A stretch of DNA of 27,465 nucleotides, from positions 7,784-35,248 of the IMG/VR virus record IMGVR_UViG_3300012005_000028, one strand, 5' to 3'. The DNA comes from a virus. A program made the position numbers and the translations under genes. Each line of letters begins with the position of its first letter. Position 1 is the first letter of the stretch. A model generated the notes under the pieces. It did not search any database, was not told the DNA's origin, and saw nothing but the letters and a program-made list of their open reading frames with translations. This document shows, piece after piece, positions 8,488-17,274 of the stretch.

Positions 8488-9338
8488 TGCCACTCCTTAT
8501 CTAATTTTACGGATTCGACTTGGGATTGCCGGTAATCCACTGTGATTTCTTCACCATCAAGCCCCCCGCGTGACCCGGCTATTGGTCGTTGCGCTACGAG
8601 GTCAATTCCTCCCGCGCCGTTCGCTCTAGGAAATGCGTTTGGTATTTTTGAATGATTTGTGTACCGGCCAATCGGCGTTCTACACAACCCGATTCGTGCG
8701 GGAGCAATCACTTCACCTTCCGCTATGTCACTTACGGCGAATACACCGCGCCCTTGGATGTGAGAATCTGCAATCGTGAATTTGTACATCCCGTAGGGCA
8801 GTGGTATCAAGTCGGCGTGATTCTCCACAACTGCCCGCACCTGTTCTTCGGTCAATCCCCGTTCTTCCAGCAACAGAGTGTAGTCAGCCACATCTTCAGA
8901 TCGATCAACGGTTGATTTAACCTGTTTGTTCATCAGGATCAAGGGGTCGTTCATGTCGAGAAACATCGCTTCGAGCTTTGCGATATCGGTTTCGTCTGTG
9001 GCGTAAATGTTCTGCCACACCATGTCCTCTTTGATGTACCCCACGTTACGGCCAGGTGGCGATACAAAAGTCATCGGCGCTACAAGCTCTTTAATCTCGG
9101 CCTCATCTGTCAGGACAAGCACTCGACCTTTCGTGAAATTGTTGGTACACGCAGTTTTATGGATCTGGCCGATAGCAAATACGCCGGCAGACACGTGTGC
9201 CTCGCGAATATAGATGCCGGGGCCGAAGAAATGTTGAATATCAATCCGAGCCTGCGGCTGCTGAAGTGAGTGCGTAATCGCGTCATCTACCCGCTGCGAG
9301 GTGAGGAATCCGGTTATTTCTGCGAGTTCATCTTTCAT
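8460..9338 (-). CDS. Cupin-like plus SET-domain fusion protein
   Basis: A 292-residue protein starting at the ATG of a TGATG junction with the upstream gene. Residues about 33-118 resemble a cupin-type domain found in phage virion loci: HFFGPGIYIREAHVSAG, IGQIHKTACTNNFTKG, APMTFVSPPGRNVGY and EDMVWQNIYATDETD. Residues about 189-270 carry the SET-domain signatures in order: a GRGVF start, NHSKIPNA and GEEITVDYR. SET domains transfer methyl groups from S-adenosylmethionine to lysines; the NHS and Glu-Asp-Tyr elements form the cofactor pocket and active site. The gene lies among ejection-protein genes, so a virion-associated or virion-modifying methyltransferase is possible. The cupin metal ligands are not clearly conserved, so that half may be structural. 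Confidence 0.75.
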   Translation of the reverse strand: MKDELAEITGFLTSQRVDDAITHSLQQPQARIDIQHFFGPGIYIREAHVSAGVFAIGQIHKTACTNNFTKGRVLVLTDEAEIKELVAPMTFVSPPGRNVGYIKEDMVWQNIYATDETDIAKLEAMFLDMNDPLILMNKQVKSTVDRSEDVADYTLLLEERGLTEEQVRAVVENHADLIPLPYGMYKFTIADSHIQGRGVFAVSDIAEGEVIAPARIGLCRTPIGRYTNHSKIPNAFPRANGAGGIDLVAQRPIAGSRGGLDGEEITVDYRQSQVESVKLDKEWQCLHSSQHM

Positions 9339-9841
9339 CACTGCGGCCTTTGAAGCGGCGAGGGTGTGCCGAGGGGTGCGGGTGCTGCCGGTGGGCTCGG
9401 CACACCAGGGGCGGCTGGGGGCTGACCGGCTGGGGCGGTGGGTTTAACGATGCCCTTCTTGGTTAGGTCAGCAATCTGTTCTGGCGTAACGTGGTTGAAC
9501 TTGCCGTTCGCGTCCACACTGCCCAAGACCTTCCCGGTATTGTCCCATACGACCTTGCCGTCCGCCGAGACGAATACTTTCTTGCCGGGTTCATCAACGC
9601 TGCCATCCACAACGCCCGCCGTGACCTTGACCTTTTTGCCGTTAATATCAATTTCGCCGTTGTACTCCTTGCCCGTAGGCTTACCTTGTACTGGCTGACC
9701 AGGTGTGGCCGCGGGCGGCGCTGGTTGAGGCGCGGCAGCGGGAGGCTGACCAGTAGCGGCGGAAGGGGGCTGGCCGGGGACGGGCGTGGCAGGCGCTCTC
9801 AGCCCCATCATCCCCGAACTATCGTCTGTTGTTAAACTCAT
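9338..9841 (-). CDS. Proline/alanine-rich virion-operon protein of unknown function
   Basis: A 167-residue protein with Pro/Ala/Gly/Gln-rich, probably disordered arms (residues 10-55 and 130-167) around a small beta-rich core of about 70 residues. The core reads as alternating hydrophobic strands and Gly turns (GEIDINGKKVKVTAG, KKVFVSADGKVVWDNTGKVL). It ends with a helix-like TPEQIADLTKKGI. A strong Shine-Dalgarno (AGGAGAAATC) precedes the ATG, which overlaps the previous stop as ATGA. I do not recognise the family. A linker or small virion-associated protein is plausible from its location between the nozzle region and the ejection genes. Confidence 0.6.
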   Translation of the reverse strand: MSLTTDDSSGMMGLRAPATPVPGQPPSAATGQPPAAAPQPAPPAATPGQPVQGKPTGKEYNGEIDINGKKVKVTAGVVDGSVDEPGKKVFVSADGKVVWDNTGKVLGSVDANGKFNHVTPEQIADLTKKGIVKPTAPAGQPPAAPGVPSPPAAPAPLGTPSPLQRPQ

Positions 9842-10383
9842 GATTTCTCCTGTCCGAACTTCCCGCGTGTACTGAAAATAAACTCATCACCCCGTCCTTG
9901 GGGATCACCGCCAACAATCTTTCCCACATAATAGATGACGCCGTAATTCTTTACGTGGTGGAATAGGTTCGCGGTGCCCCGCAGGCATCTCACCACGCAC
10001 ACACCTACCTGTTTACTGTAACGGACCCAATTGAAGAATCTCACATTGGCTCGCAAAATATTTGATTTCGTCGCCCATTTGAAAAACTGAACTTGCGGTT
10101 CAATCCGGGTGCCCGCTGAGTCAATGGAAATGACACAAATAACGCCGCGTTTACCCTTGAACCGCCGGTTGTAATCTTCCACTACAAGCGTTGATGAATA
10201 CTTCGACAGATCATTGAGCATCCGGTCGTAAAACGCATCTTTCTCCATATCTGCGGGAATGTCAAATGAGCCTTCTTTATACGCCGCCCAAAAAACCCAC
10301 AGGTCATCCATTGAAAACGGACGAATGAAGGGTTTCGATTTACGGAATAGGCGTTTCTTTTTATGATCAAAAGAGTTCAACAT
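9838..10383 (-). CDS. Unknown virion-operon protein, possibly GNAT-like
   Basis: A 181-residue protein with a basic N-terminus (KKKRLFRKSK), then a helix-rich start (IRPFSMDDLWVFWAAYKEGS) followed by alternating strands and helices to the end. Proteins with a fold related to GNAT acetyltransferases occur at this position (after the tail nozzle, before internal proteins) in other podovirus genomes, and the opening IRPFSMDDL is compatible with that. However, I see no clear acetyl-CoA loop (R/QxxGxG/A), so an enzymatic role is doubtful. It overlaps the nozzle gene by 17 bp. Confidence 0.45.
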   Translation of the reverse strand: MLNSFDHKKKRLFRKSKPFIRPFSMDDLWVFWAAYKEGSFDIPADMEKDAFYDRMLNDLSKYSSTLVVEDYNRRFKGKRGVICVISIDSAGTRIEPQVQFFKWATKSNILRANVRFFNWVRYSKQVGVCVVRCLRGTANLFHHVKNYGVIYYVGKIVGGDPQGRGDEFIFSTRGKFGQEKS

Positions 10384-12211
10384 TATCGACTTTCCAAGGG
10401 CTGACTGTTACGTTTTGTAATGTGAGATAGAAGCCGTCACCCTTACCTGTCGGGCTAAAGGCCTGGTGACTGACCGATCCGGCCAGTTGCGCGCCAGAAT
10501 TCCAGTATGCCACGCCGCCCCAGCCAAGACCAACCTTATTCCAAAGAAATGGGTTTAGGCCCGTCGTAGCGCCCTTCAGTTTTACAGTTGAATTGCTTAT
10601 ATTAAACTCATCTGCCCAGTTAAAGGCGAGGCTCAATACTGAGTCTGTGCCAACGCGCCGATACTGCACTTTCCCCATCAAGATTGTTTCGTTGTAGGGG
10701 AACGGCCTGAGCACAGTACCGTCGATCAATCGTGTCGTGCGTTTGCAGTCGATAGTGTACGCGCCTGCGTCACCGCTGGCTCCAGACCCATCCATGTCAA
10801 AGATGTTACCGTAGGCATCTCCCCAATAGACGGTGTACCTAGCCTTATCGGGATCCTGCATATACTTCGCTGCTTGCGCATTGAAGGAATTTGGGTGTTG
10901 CGTTGTGTACACACTCCAAGGACTCAAGCTCGTGTTTACTGCCGTGTCGGTTTGCCCACTGTACAAAATGTCCTTAAACAGCACAAGAACTTTGTTTGCG
11001 ATAAAGAAATACACCTTTTGAAGCGTTTCATCGTAGATGCTCATCGCACCAGGAAGACCGGATGCTGTTGTCGGTATCCATCTGGAGACATCATTGACCT
11101 TTACATCACCATAATTTTGGGTGGAGCTCATCATGCTGATATTCCCGCCTTTTCGGACATACACTGCATCATTGCCTATGTCCACCAGCGACTCATTGCC
11201 TATCGAGCAAGACCCGACGTAAAAATCAACGAAAGTAAAAGTGGACGCACTCGTGCCCACCAATTTAAACATCTTTCCGTCAACCGTGGAAATGACGAGG
11301 ATATTCTGCCACATACACACCCCGTTAATAGCCTTCAGGTCGGGGGAGAGTAAGTAGAACGGCTCAAGTCCTGTCGAGAATGTGGCACCACCCGTATTCG
11401 TAGGGCCGCCCCGATTCGTCAAGTTCAATGCTTGAGGGTTCTCAAACGTCGAAGCCAGGATCATGTGCGGAGTGGCCAATCCACAGGTGATATTGAAAAA
11501 CCATACCCGGTTCAGGTAGACAATAGAGTATTTTGCGTAGAATGCGCTGGCCAATCCAGTGGTCAGAGCACCAAAGGTCGTACCGTCCCACTTCTGGACA
11601 ACATTGTTCAGGTTCACGTCGGTTATGACCAGATACTCTCCCAGTGACCAGTAGGTGTCTCGCAACAAGGCATCCACGACTACCGTACCTACGCTGGTGA
11701 AACTGGTGAAAGTAATCGCCACCGTTGCGGAGGCGGTGCTGTTGACCGATACTGTGATTTGTGTGGTTGAGTCGATGGAAAGTATTTTATTAGGTGCTGC
11801 GCCAATCCCGATCCCCGTCACAAGTTGACCTACCCCCAACCCCGCTGTTGAGGATAGCCCAGTAATAACCCCGCTTCCCGAAGTCGTCGTGCCGTTCAGT
11901 ACGGAGTTCGATTTTCCGTACCACTGATACACCGTGTTGCCGGCACAGATGAGAATGGTCTTGACAATCGCGCGGGTGATCATCTGCATGATCCCCGTGA
12001 TCTTTCCCGTATTCGGTGCCGTTGCTTCGAGGTCAAACGGGGGGCGCGGAGATAATTCAGTCTGCCTGGCGCTCAACTCGAAGTTGTATCCAGCAGATGC
12101 CTCGTTTATATCGGGAGTCTGATTCTCATTTAACCCCGCTGCGAAAGTCAGTGTAAGTTTGGGGTCTTCGGTATCCCGACTGGCTATGTTATATGCGGAA
12201 GGAACGGCCAT
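10367..12211 (-). CDS. Probable tail nozzle / tail hub protein
   Basis: A 614-residue protein rich in beta strands, aromatic residues, Thr, Gly and Asn, without enzyme motifs. It contains repeating short segments with Trp/Tyr and Asp/Gly turns (QKWDGTTFGALTTG, YIVYLNRVWFFN-like, FLWNKVGLGWGG), consistent with a beta-propeller nozzle such as those of T7 gp12 or P22 gp10. Segments of the type ASTFENPQALN are common in such phage proteins. It overlaps the adaptor candidate by 23 bp and precedes the ejection genes, which is the standard location for the nozzle. Assignment rests on order, length and composition rather than a specific signature. Confidence 0.6.
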   Translation of the reverse strand: MAVPSAYNIASRDTEDPKLTLTFAAGLNENQTPDINEASAGYNFELSARQTELSPRPPFDLEATAPNTGKITGIMQMITRAIVKTILICAGNTVYQWYGKSNSVLNGTTTSGSGVITGLSSTAGLGVGQLVTGIGIGAAPNKILSIDSTTQITVSVNSTASATVAITFTSFTSVGTVVVDALLRDTYWSLGEYLVITDVNLNNVVQKWDGTTFGALTTGLASAFYAKYSIVYLNRVWFFNITCGLATPHMILASTFENPQALNLTNRGGPTNTGGATFSTGLEPFYLLSPDLKAINGVCMWQNILVISTVDGKMFKLVGTSASTFTFVDFYVGSCSIGNESLVDIGNDAVYVRKGGNISMMSSTQNYGDVKVNDVSRWIPTTASGLPGAMSIYDETLQKVYFFIANKVLVLFKDILYSGQTDTAVNTSLSPWSVYTTQHPNSFNAQAAKYMQDPDKARYTVYWGDAYGNIFDMDGSGASGDAGAYTIDCKRTTRLIDGTVLRPFPYNETILMGKVQYRRVGTDSVLSLAFNWADEFNISNSTVKLKGATTGLNPFLWNKVGLGWGGVAYWNSGAQLAGSVSHQAFSPTGKGDGFYLTLQNVTVSPWKVDNVELF

Positions 12212-12902
12212 ATCGTTTTCCTGGTTTAGTTGGAACTATCAGACGCAACAGGGTTGAGCGGCATTCAATGTACACAGGGTCTTTTTCAATGGTTGTGCCG
12301 GGCAGTCGCGGCTGTTGCGAGAATAGTGAGTTGAATTTGATTGCCGCGAGTTCGCAGAATTTGAATACCTCGATGTCTCGGATGAACGGCATGTTGTCGG
12401 TTTCAATCAGGGGTATCACGTCTTTTTCATAGTCGTAAGTGAGCACACGACCATTTACGCTGGCGTCGGGCACTTGATAGAACCCGACTTCTTTGGTCGG
12501 GCCATCGACGTAGTAGAAAAAGTTTGGATAGCCGATTTGTGTCCGGTAGTTGTATATTTCACGGGCCAGGTGTTGCTCGCCGCCCTTCCACTCAGGTATC
12601 TCATAATTTTGTGTTGCGTCGTAGAAATAGGCAGTTGAATTCCAGAAACCAACAAAGTCAGTCGATAACTGGTAAATTCGTGTGCCGGTGCCGCCGGATA
12701 GTGTGATTGTTCCAGATGCTCGTTCTTGCGGGAAGGTATAAAACGCGGTCAGGTCGGTCAGCACACTTTGAATAGCAATCATTGCGAGGTTCAGCGTTGC
12801 ACCATGCTGGAGGTCAGCGAAGGATACAACAGGGTCGGTATCCCCTCGTATTACCCCAGACAGGCGCAATACTCTGTTTACTGATTGGACAAATGTTTGC
12901 AT
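12189..12902 (-). CDS. Probable head-to-tail adaptor protein
   Basis: A 237-residue protein. It begins MQTFVQSVNRVLRLSGVI, an amphipathic helix like the N-terminus of T7 gp11-type adaptors, and ends in a basic tail (PTKPGKRYGRSFRI). The central part alternates strands and aromatic-rich turns (YPNFFYYVDG). It is the first gene after the capsid terminator and is followed by the nozzle candidate, which is where podovirus adaptor genes lie. AGGAGG precedes the ATG by about ten bases. No diagnostic motif is visible, so the role is inferred from context. Confidence 0.55.
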   Translation of the reverse strand: MQTFVQSVNRVLRLSGVIRGDTDPVVSFADLQHGATLNLAMIAIQSVLTDLTAFYTFPQERASGTITLSGGTGTRIYQLSTDFVGFWNSTAYFYDATQNYEIPEWKGGEQHLAREIYNYRTQIGYPNFFYYVDGPTKEVGFYQVPDASVNGRVLTYDYEKDVIPLIETDNMPFIRDIEVFKFCELAAIKFNSLFSQQPRLPGTTIEKDPVYIECRSTLLRLIVPTKPGKRYGRSFRI

Positions 12903-12942
12903 GGCATAGCGCCTCCTGATTAGACCGCATCATAGCACAAAT

Positions 12943-12980
12943 AGAAAAAGGGCATCCCCGGTAGAGAACGCCCTTTTTCT
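12943..12980 (-). terminator. Intrinsic terminator after the major capsid gene
   Basis: A perfect 11-bp inverted repeat, AGAAAAAGGGC and GCCCTTTTTCT, is separated by 16 bases and lies about 20 bp past the capsid stop codon. Read leftward, the GC stem is followed by a run of five T, the form of a rho-independent terminator; because of the A run on the other side it could work both ways. It is the only clear intrinsic terminator in the late unit. It probably acts as a partial stop that raises capsid mRNA relative to downstream tail genes. Confidence 0.85.
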
Positions 12981-13001
12981 GGGTTTAGCCGTTAGGCTAG
13001 A

Positions 13002-14087
13002 TTACAGCTTGGACGACCCGCTACGGATCTTGTAAAGCCACGCTTGATTGAGGACCTGACCCACATGGAATGCCTTCCAAGCTAGCGAACCGACTTCGTT
13101 GTACGGATCGAGCGCACCACCGGAACCCACCGCTTTGTAGATCAACTCTACGGCAGGAGGAGTCTTGGGGTTATACATCTCGTAGCTGTTCGTGGCGTGC
13201 ATGTTGCCCAGACCGACGGTTCCGATGGCTTCCTGACCATAGATGAACGAGTCATACACATCATGCGCCTTGGTAGAGGCACCGCGCAGACCTACGGAAG
13301 AGGTCTTACCCGCGCCGGAAGCGATGGTGGAAACCTGTGTGGATGACCAGCGAACGCCGTTGACCGCGCCGAATTCAAACGGCATGGTTTCGGTGTAACC
13401 AGCGTATTGCTCAACCGCAACGAAGCCGGTCAAAGCGCGAATATCTTCCTCAACGTCCACGTGACAGATACCGTAGTAGCTGGAGCGGATAGGTTGTGTG
13501 CCGATATTCGTGGACCCCATACCAATCGGGGTGAAGGTACGCCCCGCACCGCCGTTGATGAAGTTCACACCGGACTTGATGTCGCCCACCGATATAGCCG
13601 CCGAGATGGTAGACACACCTGCTGCCCCACCTGCCGCGCCATTCGAGTAACGGACATTGGTTGCCGCCTGATAGGCAGAGAACATCAGCGCATTCAGCGA
13701 TTCACCCGCGTTCGCGCCCAGGGTGTCGAGCAGTTTGGCCGCTTTGGTGTTTACGTTGAACAGGTCGATTTCTTCCGTCAGGACGATTGCGTTACCTTTT
13801 TTCAAGATCGTCGCGGTCACAACGGACAGGGTTGGCGTTACGAAGTTGCGACCAAAGAACGCAGCGGCAGTGCCGGAGAGTTCAGAGAGAGTCGCTGTGT
13901 TTGCAGCCAGGTTGTTGATGCGTTCCCACTTAACCGAGGCGCTACCGCCGCTCTTTTGCAAATTACCAGCCAGTGTACCATTGAAGTACGGCAGCTTTTT
14001 GCGTGCGGCGGACAGCAAGCCTTTCATCAACACGTAGTTGACGGGGGTGGGTAGGAAGGTACTCGTGTTCGTGATAATTTGTGACAT
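13002..14087 (-). CDS. Major capsid protein, N4 gp56 family
   Basis: A 361-residue protein. The ATG at 14087 has GGAG eight bases upstream; an in-frame TTG two codons earlier is less likely. The N-terminal half matches the pattern of N4 gp56-family capsid proteins: an early KLPYFNG segment, a WERINNLAANTATLSE segment, then the strand-rich TATILKKGNAIVLTEEIDLF and LLDTLGANAGESLNALM. These form the HK97-fold shell subunit. The gene follows the scaffold gene and is followed by a strong terminator, as expected for the most abundant virion protein. Confidence 0.88.
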   Translation of the reverse strand: MSQIITNTSTFLPTPVNYVLMKGLLSAARKKLPYFNGTLAGNLQKSGGSASVKWERINNLAANTATLSELSGTAAAFFGRNFVTPTLSVVTATILKKGNAIVLTEEIDLFNVNTKAAKLLDTLGANAGESLNALMFSAYQAATNVRYSNGAAGGAAGVSTISAAISVGDIKSGVNFINGGAGRTFTPIGMGSTNIGTQPIRSSYYGICHVDVEEDIRALTGFVAVEQYAGYTETMPFEFGAVNGVRWSSTQVSTIASGAGKTSSVGLRGASTKAHDVYDSFIYGQEAIGTVGLGNMHATNSYEMYNPKTPPAVELIYKAVGSGGALDPYNEVGSLAWKAFHVGQVLNQAWLYKIRSGSSKL

Positions 14088-14105
14088 GATCAAATCTCCA
14101 TAAGT

Positions 14106-14777
14106 TTAGTTGTTGGTTCTGACCATATTCGCCCAAGCTCTTTCAAACTCTGCGCCTACCAATCCGCCCATCGGATCGTCGTCAGAACCCTCAGTTTCAG
14201 TCGTTGCCGAGGATTGTTGTGCAGCTTTCAAAGCCTTCCGACTCGCGGCAGCTTGTGGATCTACTTTGACCTCAAACTTTTTACTGATTTCCTTGGAGAT
14301 AATACCCATCGCCTTAGTCAACGCCGCCTTCGCGGTTGGTGAGTTGTTTCGGGCATCCCAAAGAGCTTTAAATTTCACGTCTGTACGAGCACGTTCATTC
14401 AGTTCAAAATTTGCCAAGGCCGTTTTGGTCTTGTCGTCATACGGTAAATCGTTCAAACCTGCATTTTCCTTCACGAAGTCAGTTGCCTCGCGTATATCTT
14501 CCTCTAGCTTCGCCTGAGCGGTAGCTTGCTCTCTTTGAGCACGCTCCTGCCTAAACTCTTGCTGATTCGCTTCCAAGGCAGATTGCTTTTCCACCAGGCC
14601 TTGCAAAAACGCTTTGTGGCCGTCATCGTATGCGTCTGGGATGTCAGCCGGAGTGGGTTTCTCTGCCGGTGTTGCAACTACTACTTGTGGTTGAGGCTGT
14701 GCCTCTGTTATACCAGCCTCTTTATAAACATCTTCGAGAGACGGTTCTTGTACCAGTTCTACATTTTCCGTAGTCAT
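14106..14777 (-). CDS. Capsid scaffolding protein
   Basis: A 223-residue, charged, mostly helical protein. The first 50 residues are acidic and Pro/Gln-rich; residues about 60-110 (KQSALEANQQEFRQERAQRE onward) are a Gln/Glu/Arg-rich likely coiled coil; the C-terminus is again mixed charge. No enzyme motif is present. Location directly before the major capsid gene, plus this composition, is typical of scaffolding proteins that guide procapsid assembly and then leave. AGGAG precedes the ATG. Confidence 0.75.
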   Translation of the reverse strand: MTTENVELVQEPSLEDVYKEAGITEAQPQPQVVVATPAEKPTPADIPDAYDDGHKAFLQGLVEKQSALEANQQEFRQERAQREQATAQAKLEEDIREATDFVKENAGLNDLPYDDKTKTALANFELNERARTDVKFKALWDARNNSPTAKAALTKAMGIISKEISKKFEVKVDPQAAASRKALKAAQQSSATTETEGSDDDPMGGLVGAEFERAWANMVRTNN

Positions 14778-14789
14778 TTTAATCTACTC

Positions 14790-14993
14790 CTAGTTTATTG
14801 GTTTGTCAAACGGATTTATCACGGACATTATCGTGTCAAACATTTGCTGCCTGGTTGAGTGAAAAGCCATATCCCGCGTATTGTCCGTCTTGGGGTCATA
14901 CGACGGGACGATGGGCCTGAACCCATTTAATTCCTTCACCAACATCTGAAACTCGGGATACTGGTGAAGATTTATCAGGAGTTGTTTGTTCAT
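14790..14993 (-). CDS. Small protein between portal and scaffold, unknown
   Basis: A 67-residue protein (MNKQLLINLHQYPEFQMLVK at the start). The ATG overlaps the portal stop. The first 25 residues look helical; the rest is mixed with no motif. I do not recognise it. Small genes between portal and scaffold occur in many podoviruses and may be head completion or assembly factors, but there is nothing specific here. Confidence 0.65.
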   Translation of the reverse strand: MNKQLLINLHQYPEFQMLVKELNGFRPIVPSYDPKTDNTRDMAFHSTRQQMFDTIMSVINPFDKPIN

Positions 14994-17137
14994 AGCATCG
15001 CTCCATCTGTGGCAGGCACCGCGACTGGCTCGACAATTCCCATCGTGCCTTCTGTTGGTTCTTCCGGCATCCGGGCGTGCTTCGCCACGGTGAGTGCCAC
15101 GGTATGCTCGAACGCTTTGATCATCTGCTCCAGTTTAGTCGATTTCAGTTCATGCGCTTGATTACCCATCGCGACCTGATGATCTGCGGCCTGCTTCTGT
15201 GCCTTCAGGTTCAAGTCCGCCACAATGGCTTCATGCTGGGAGTTGGTCTTTGTCATCTTCGCTTCGTAGTTAAGCTCCATCCCTTTCTCTTTGACCGCGA
15301 GCGCTGCTTGCTCACTTTGAAGTTCAGCCTGCGCCTTCTGCAATTCTTGCTGAAGTTGCATGAGTTGCTGCTTAACTTGTGGCGGGATGGCGTCACCTTG
15401 CAGCATAAACCGCTCAGGTGCCTTCGTCCCGGCGTCCATGTACATTTGCTTGAGCACGGCTTCAATATCCATCTTCGCAGCCATCGCCGGATGCCCAAGG
15501 GCGAACGCCGTAGTCTGCGTAAACGCCATGTGTCGGCGCGCTTCGCCCAACATACCTTTGCTGCCCACAACTTCAAAGTGAACTGAGTCAGGCAGGTCTT
15601 TGTGCTCGACACGCAAAAAATCGGGTGAATCGAGGTCGGGATTGTAATACGAGAACTTGAAGCCCCTCTTCGCCAGGTTCATCGCGTGCTGCATGTACAG
15701 AAAAGTGCGCAGACCGTCATCCACCTTAATGGCAAACCCGAACGGCCCCGCCTCCGAGTCGGCCTGCTTCGTATCGACCTCTGCCTTCGTCGCGCGCGAA
15801 CCAACTTCAATACCAGGACGACCGAGGGCTTCCGTCATGCTTGTCTTGCAGAATTGCACACCATTCAGCGCAACAGCGGGATCGCCAACTTTAATCTCTT
15901 TGAAATTTGATGACCCCTTTGACGAACTCTTTGCACCAGGGAAGATCGTCGGGCCGCCGTTCACTACAAAATCAGGATCATTCCCATCATAGACGAGGGG
16001 TGGGCGGGTATGTAACTGTACTGAGTTCACAAATTCATTCGCAAGGATGCTGGTGATGCTCTGCATCGGGCTTTGTTTGATGATCGGAGAGAACGCGTAA
16101 GGGTCGCGCACGTCCATTCGTTCGTAGCATTTGTAAATTACAGGTGGGTATGGTGTTTTGTTCTCGTTCAGGTAGATCAGCTTACCGTTGGCGAGGATGG
16201 CCTTGTAATTCGGAAAATACAAATCGTCAACGGAGGTATTCACGCCGTCGCTAGACTTCGGTATGACCACATCGCCCCAGTACGTGACGAGTTCAATATC
16301 CTTCGTCTGATTGTCCTTAACGGTTTTTTCTTCCTTGGGAATTTTCTTCAGCGCACCCTTAATCCAGCCTTCGCCACTCTCGGCCATCTCGACTACTTTA
16401 TGCAGCGGCATGTAGGATGTAACAAACATTGACCCGGTATAGAACATCGCAGAGCCGACCAGCGAGGGTGACGGGTCCGGGTAACAGTTCCACATACTGT
16501 GAGGCACCCAGACAGGCGAGGTGATGTCCTTGGCGCTTGTGCCACTCAGGTACATCGTCAGGGTTTGCTCATCGACTTCCGCCACAAACGCGCCGTGGTG
16601 TAGGGCTTCCTTCAGGGATAGCTCAACTCGGTCGCGCAGACCAAAGGTGATGTGTTGCTGGGTAAGCAGCGCACGCAATCGGCCATCCATCTGCGATTGC
16701 ATTTTTTTGTCCATCGGGATTTTCTCTCCAGTGGCCGCATCCAGATCTAGCGGCGGCTCAACGTGCGCCTCGAACCAGTCACGGGCATCGGGGAAAATAA
16801 CGCGGAGCAGGTCGGCAGTCATAATCTCGGATGCCTGGGCGAGCACACCTAACTCGAAGGCATTGAGCCATTCTTCCTCGGCATCAACCTCTTCCTCTGG
16901 GGGGTCGAGCGTTACCTGGCGATCAACGACTTTCCACATTCGCTCGTGCTTCTGGCGAAACTGCGAATTCTTACGCTTGGCGAGTTCGGCCTTGAGAATG
17001 GTTTCCGCGCGCTTGAAGTCCTTCTCGGTGATCTTGAGTTCCTTCGTTTTCTTCTCGCGCTTCGCCGGTGCAGCGTCCGTGCCAGGCTCAGGCTTGGTCG
17101 GATCAGCGGGGTTATTTTCGTTCTGCTCGTTTGCCAT
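14990..17137 (-). CDS. Portal protein
   Basis: A 715-residue protein, longer than T7 portal and closer to the size of P22-type portals. The N-terminus is Pro/Lys/Glu-rich and disordered. The core has portal-like segments: FELGVLAQASEIMTADLLRV, the VPHSMWNCYPDPS stem/wing region, and PMQSITSILANEFVNSVQLH followed by RPPLVYDGND, a typical portal helix and loop. Residues about 590-690 form a long Gln/Glu/Lys-rich coiled coil, which may be a barrel or tail extending into the capsid. It lies after the terminase and a 45-residue gene, sharing one base with the latter (TAATG). Confidence 0.88.
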   Translation of the reverse strand: MANEQNENNPADPTKPEPGTDAAPAKREKKTKELKITEKDFKRAETILKAELAKRKNSQFRQKHERMWKVVDRQVTLDPPEEEVDAEEEWLNAFELGVLAQASEIMTADLLRVIFPDARDWFEAHVEPPLDLDAATGEKIPMDKKMQSQMDGRLRALLTQQHITFGLRDRVELSLKEALHHGAFVAEVDEQTLTMYLSGTSAKDITSPVWVPHSMWNCYPDPSPSLVGSAMFYTGSMFVTSYMPLHKVVEMAESGEGWIKGALKKIPKEEKTVKDNQTKDIELVTYWGDVVIPKSSDGVNTSVDDLYFPNYKAILANGKLIYLNENKTPYPPVIYKCYERMDVRDPYAFSPIIKQSPMQSITSILANEFVNSVQLHTRPPLVYDGNDPDFVVNGGPTIFPGAKSSSKGSSNFKEIKVGDPAVALNGVQFCKTSMTEALGRPGIEVGSRATKAEVDTKQADSEAGPFGFAIKVDDGLRTFLYMQHAMNLAKRGFKFSYYNPDLDSPDFLRVEHKDLPDSVHFEVVGSKGMLGEARRHMAFTQTTAFALGHPAMAAKMDIEAVLKQMYMDAGTKAPERFMLQGDAIPPQVKQQLMQLQQELQKAQAELQSEQAALAVKEKGMELNYEAKMTKTNSQHEAIVADLNLKAQKQAADHQVAMGNQAHELKSTKLEQMIKAFEHTVALTVAKHARMPEEPTEGTMGIVEPVAVPATDGAML

Positions 17138-17274
17138 TATGCTGCACTCCAGTCAGGCGTCGGTTCAACGGGCGGCTTCGCCGCCTCGCGCATTTCGTGC
17201 GCTTTAACTTCGGCGCGAATCAACGCGGCGTAGAGGGTACGTATGCGGCTTTCAAGTTCTTCAAGCGTTTCCAT
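17137..17274 (-). CDS. Small helical protein between terminase and portal
   Basis: A 45-residue protein. A strong AGGAGG precedes the ATG, which overlaps the terminase stop (TGATG), and its TAA overlaps the portal start (TAATG), so translation is coupled on both sides. The first 32 residues (METLEELESRIRTLYAALIR and on) are a charged heptad-like helix; the last 13 are Pro-rich (KPPVEPTPDW). It is very likely expressed. A coiled-coil assembly or packaging accessory is possible, but no family is recognised. Confidence 0.75.
   Translation of the reverse strand: METLEELESRIRTLYAALIRAEVKAHEMREAAKPPVEPTPDWSAA

Noticed and set aside
16521-17207. 228-codon plus-strand frame opposite the portal gene
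   Set aside because: Ser/Arg-rich shadow of the portal N-terminus with no start context.
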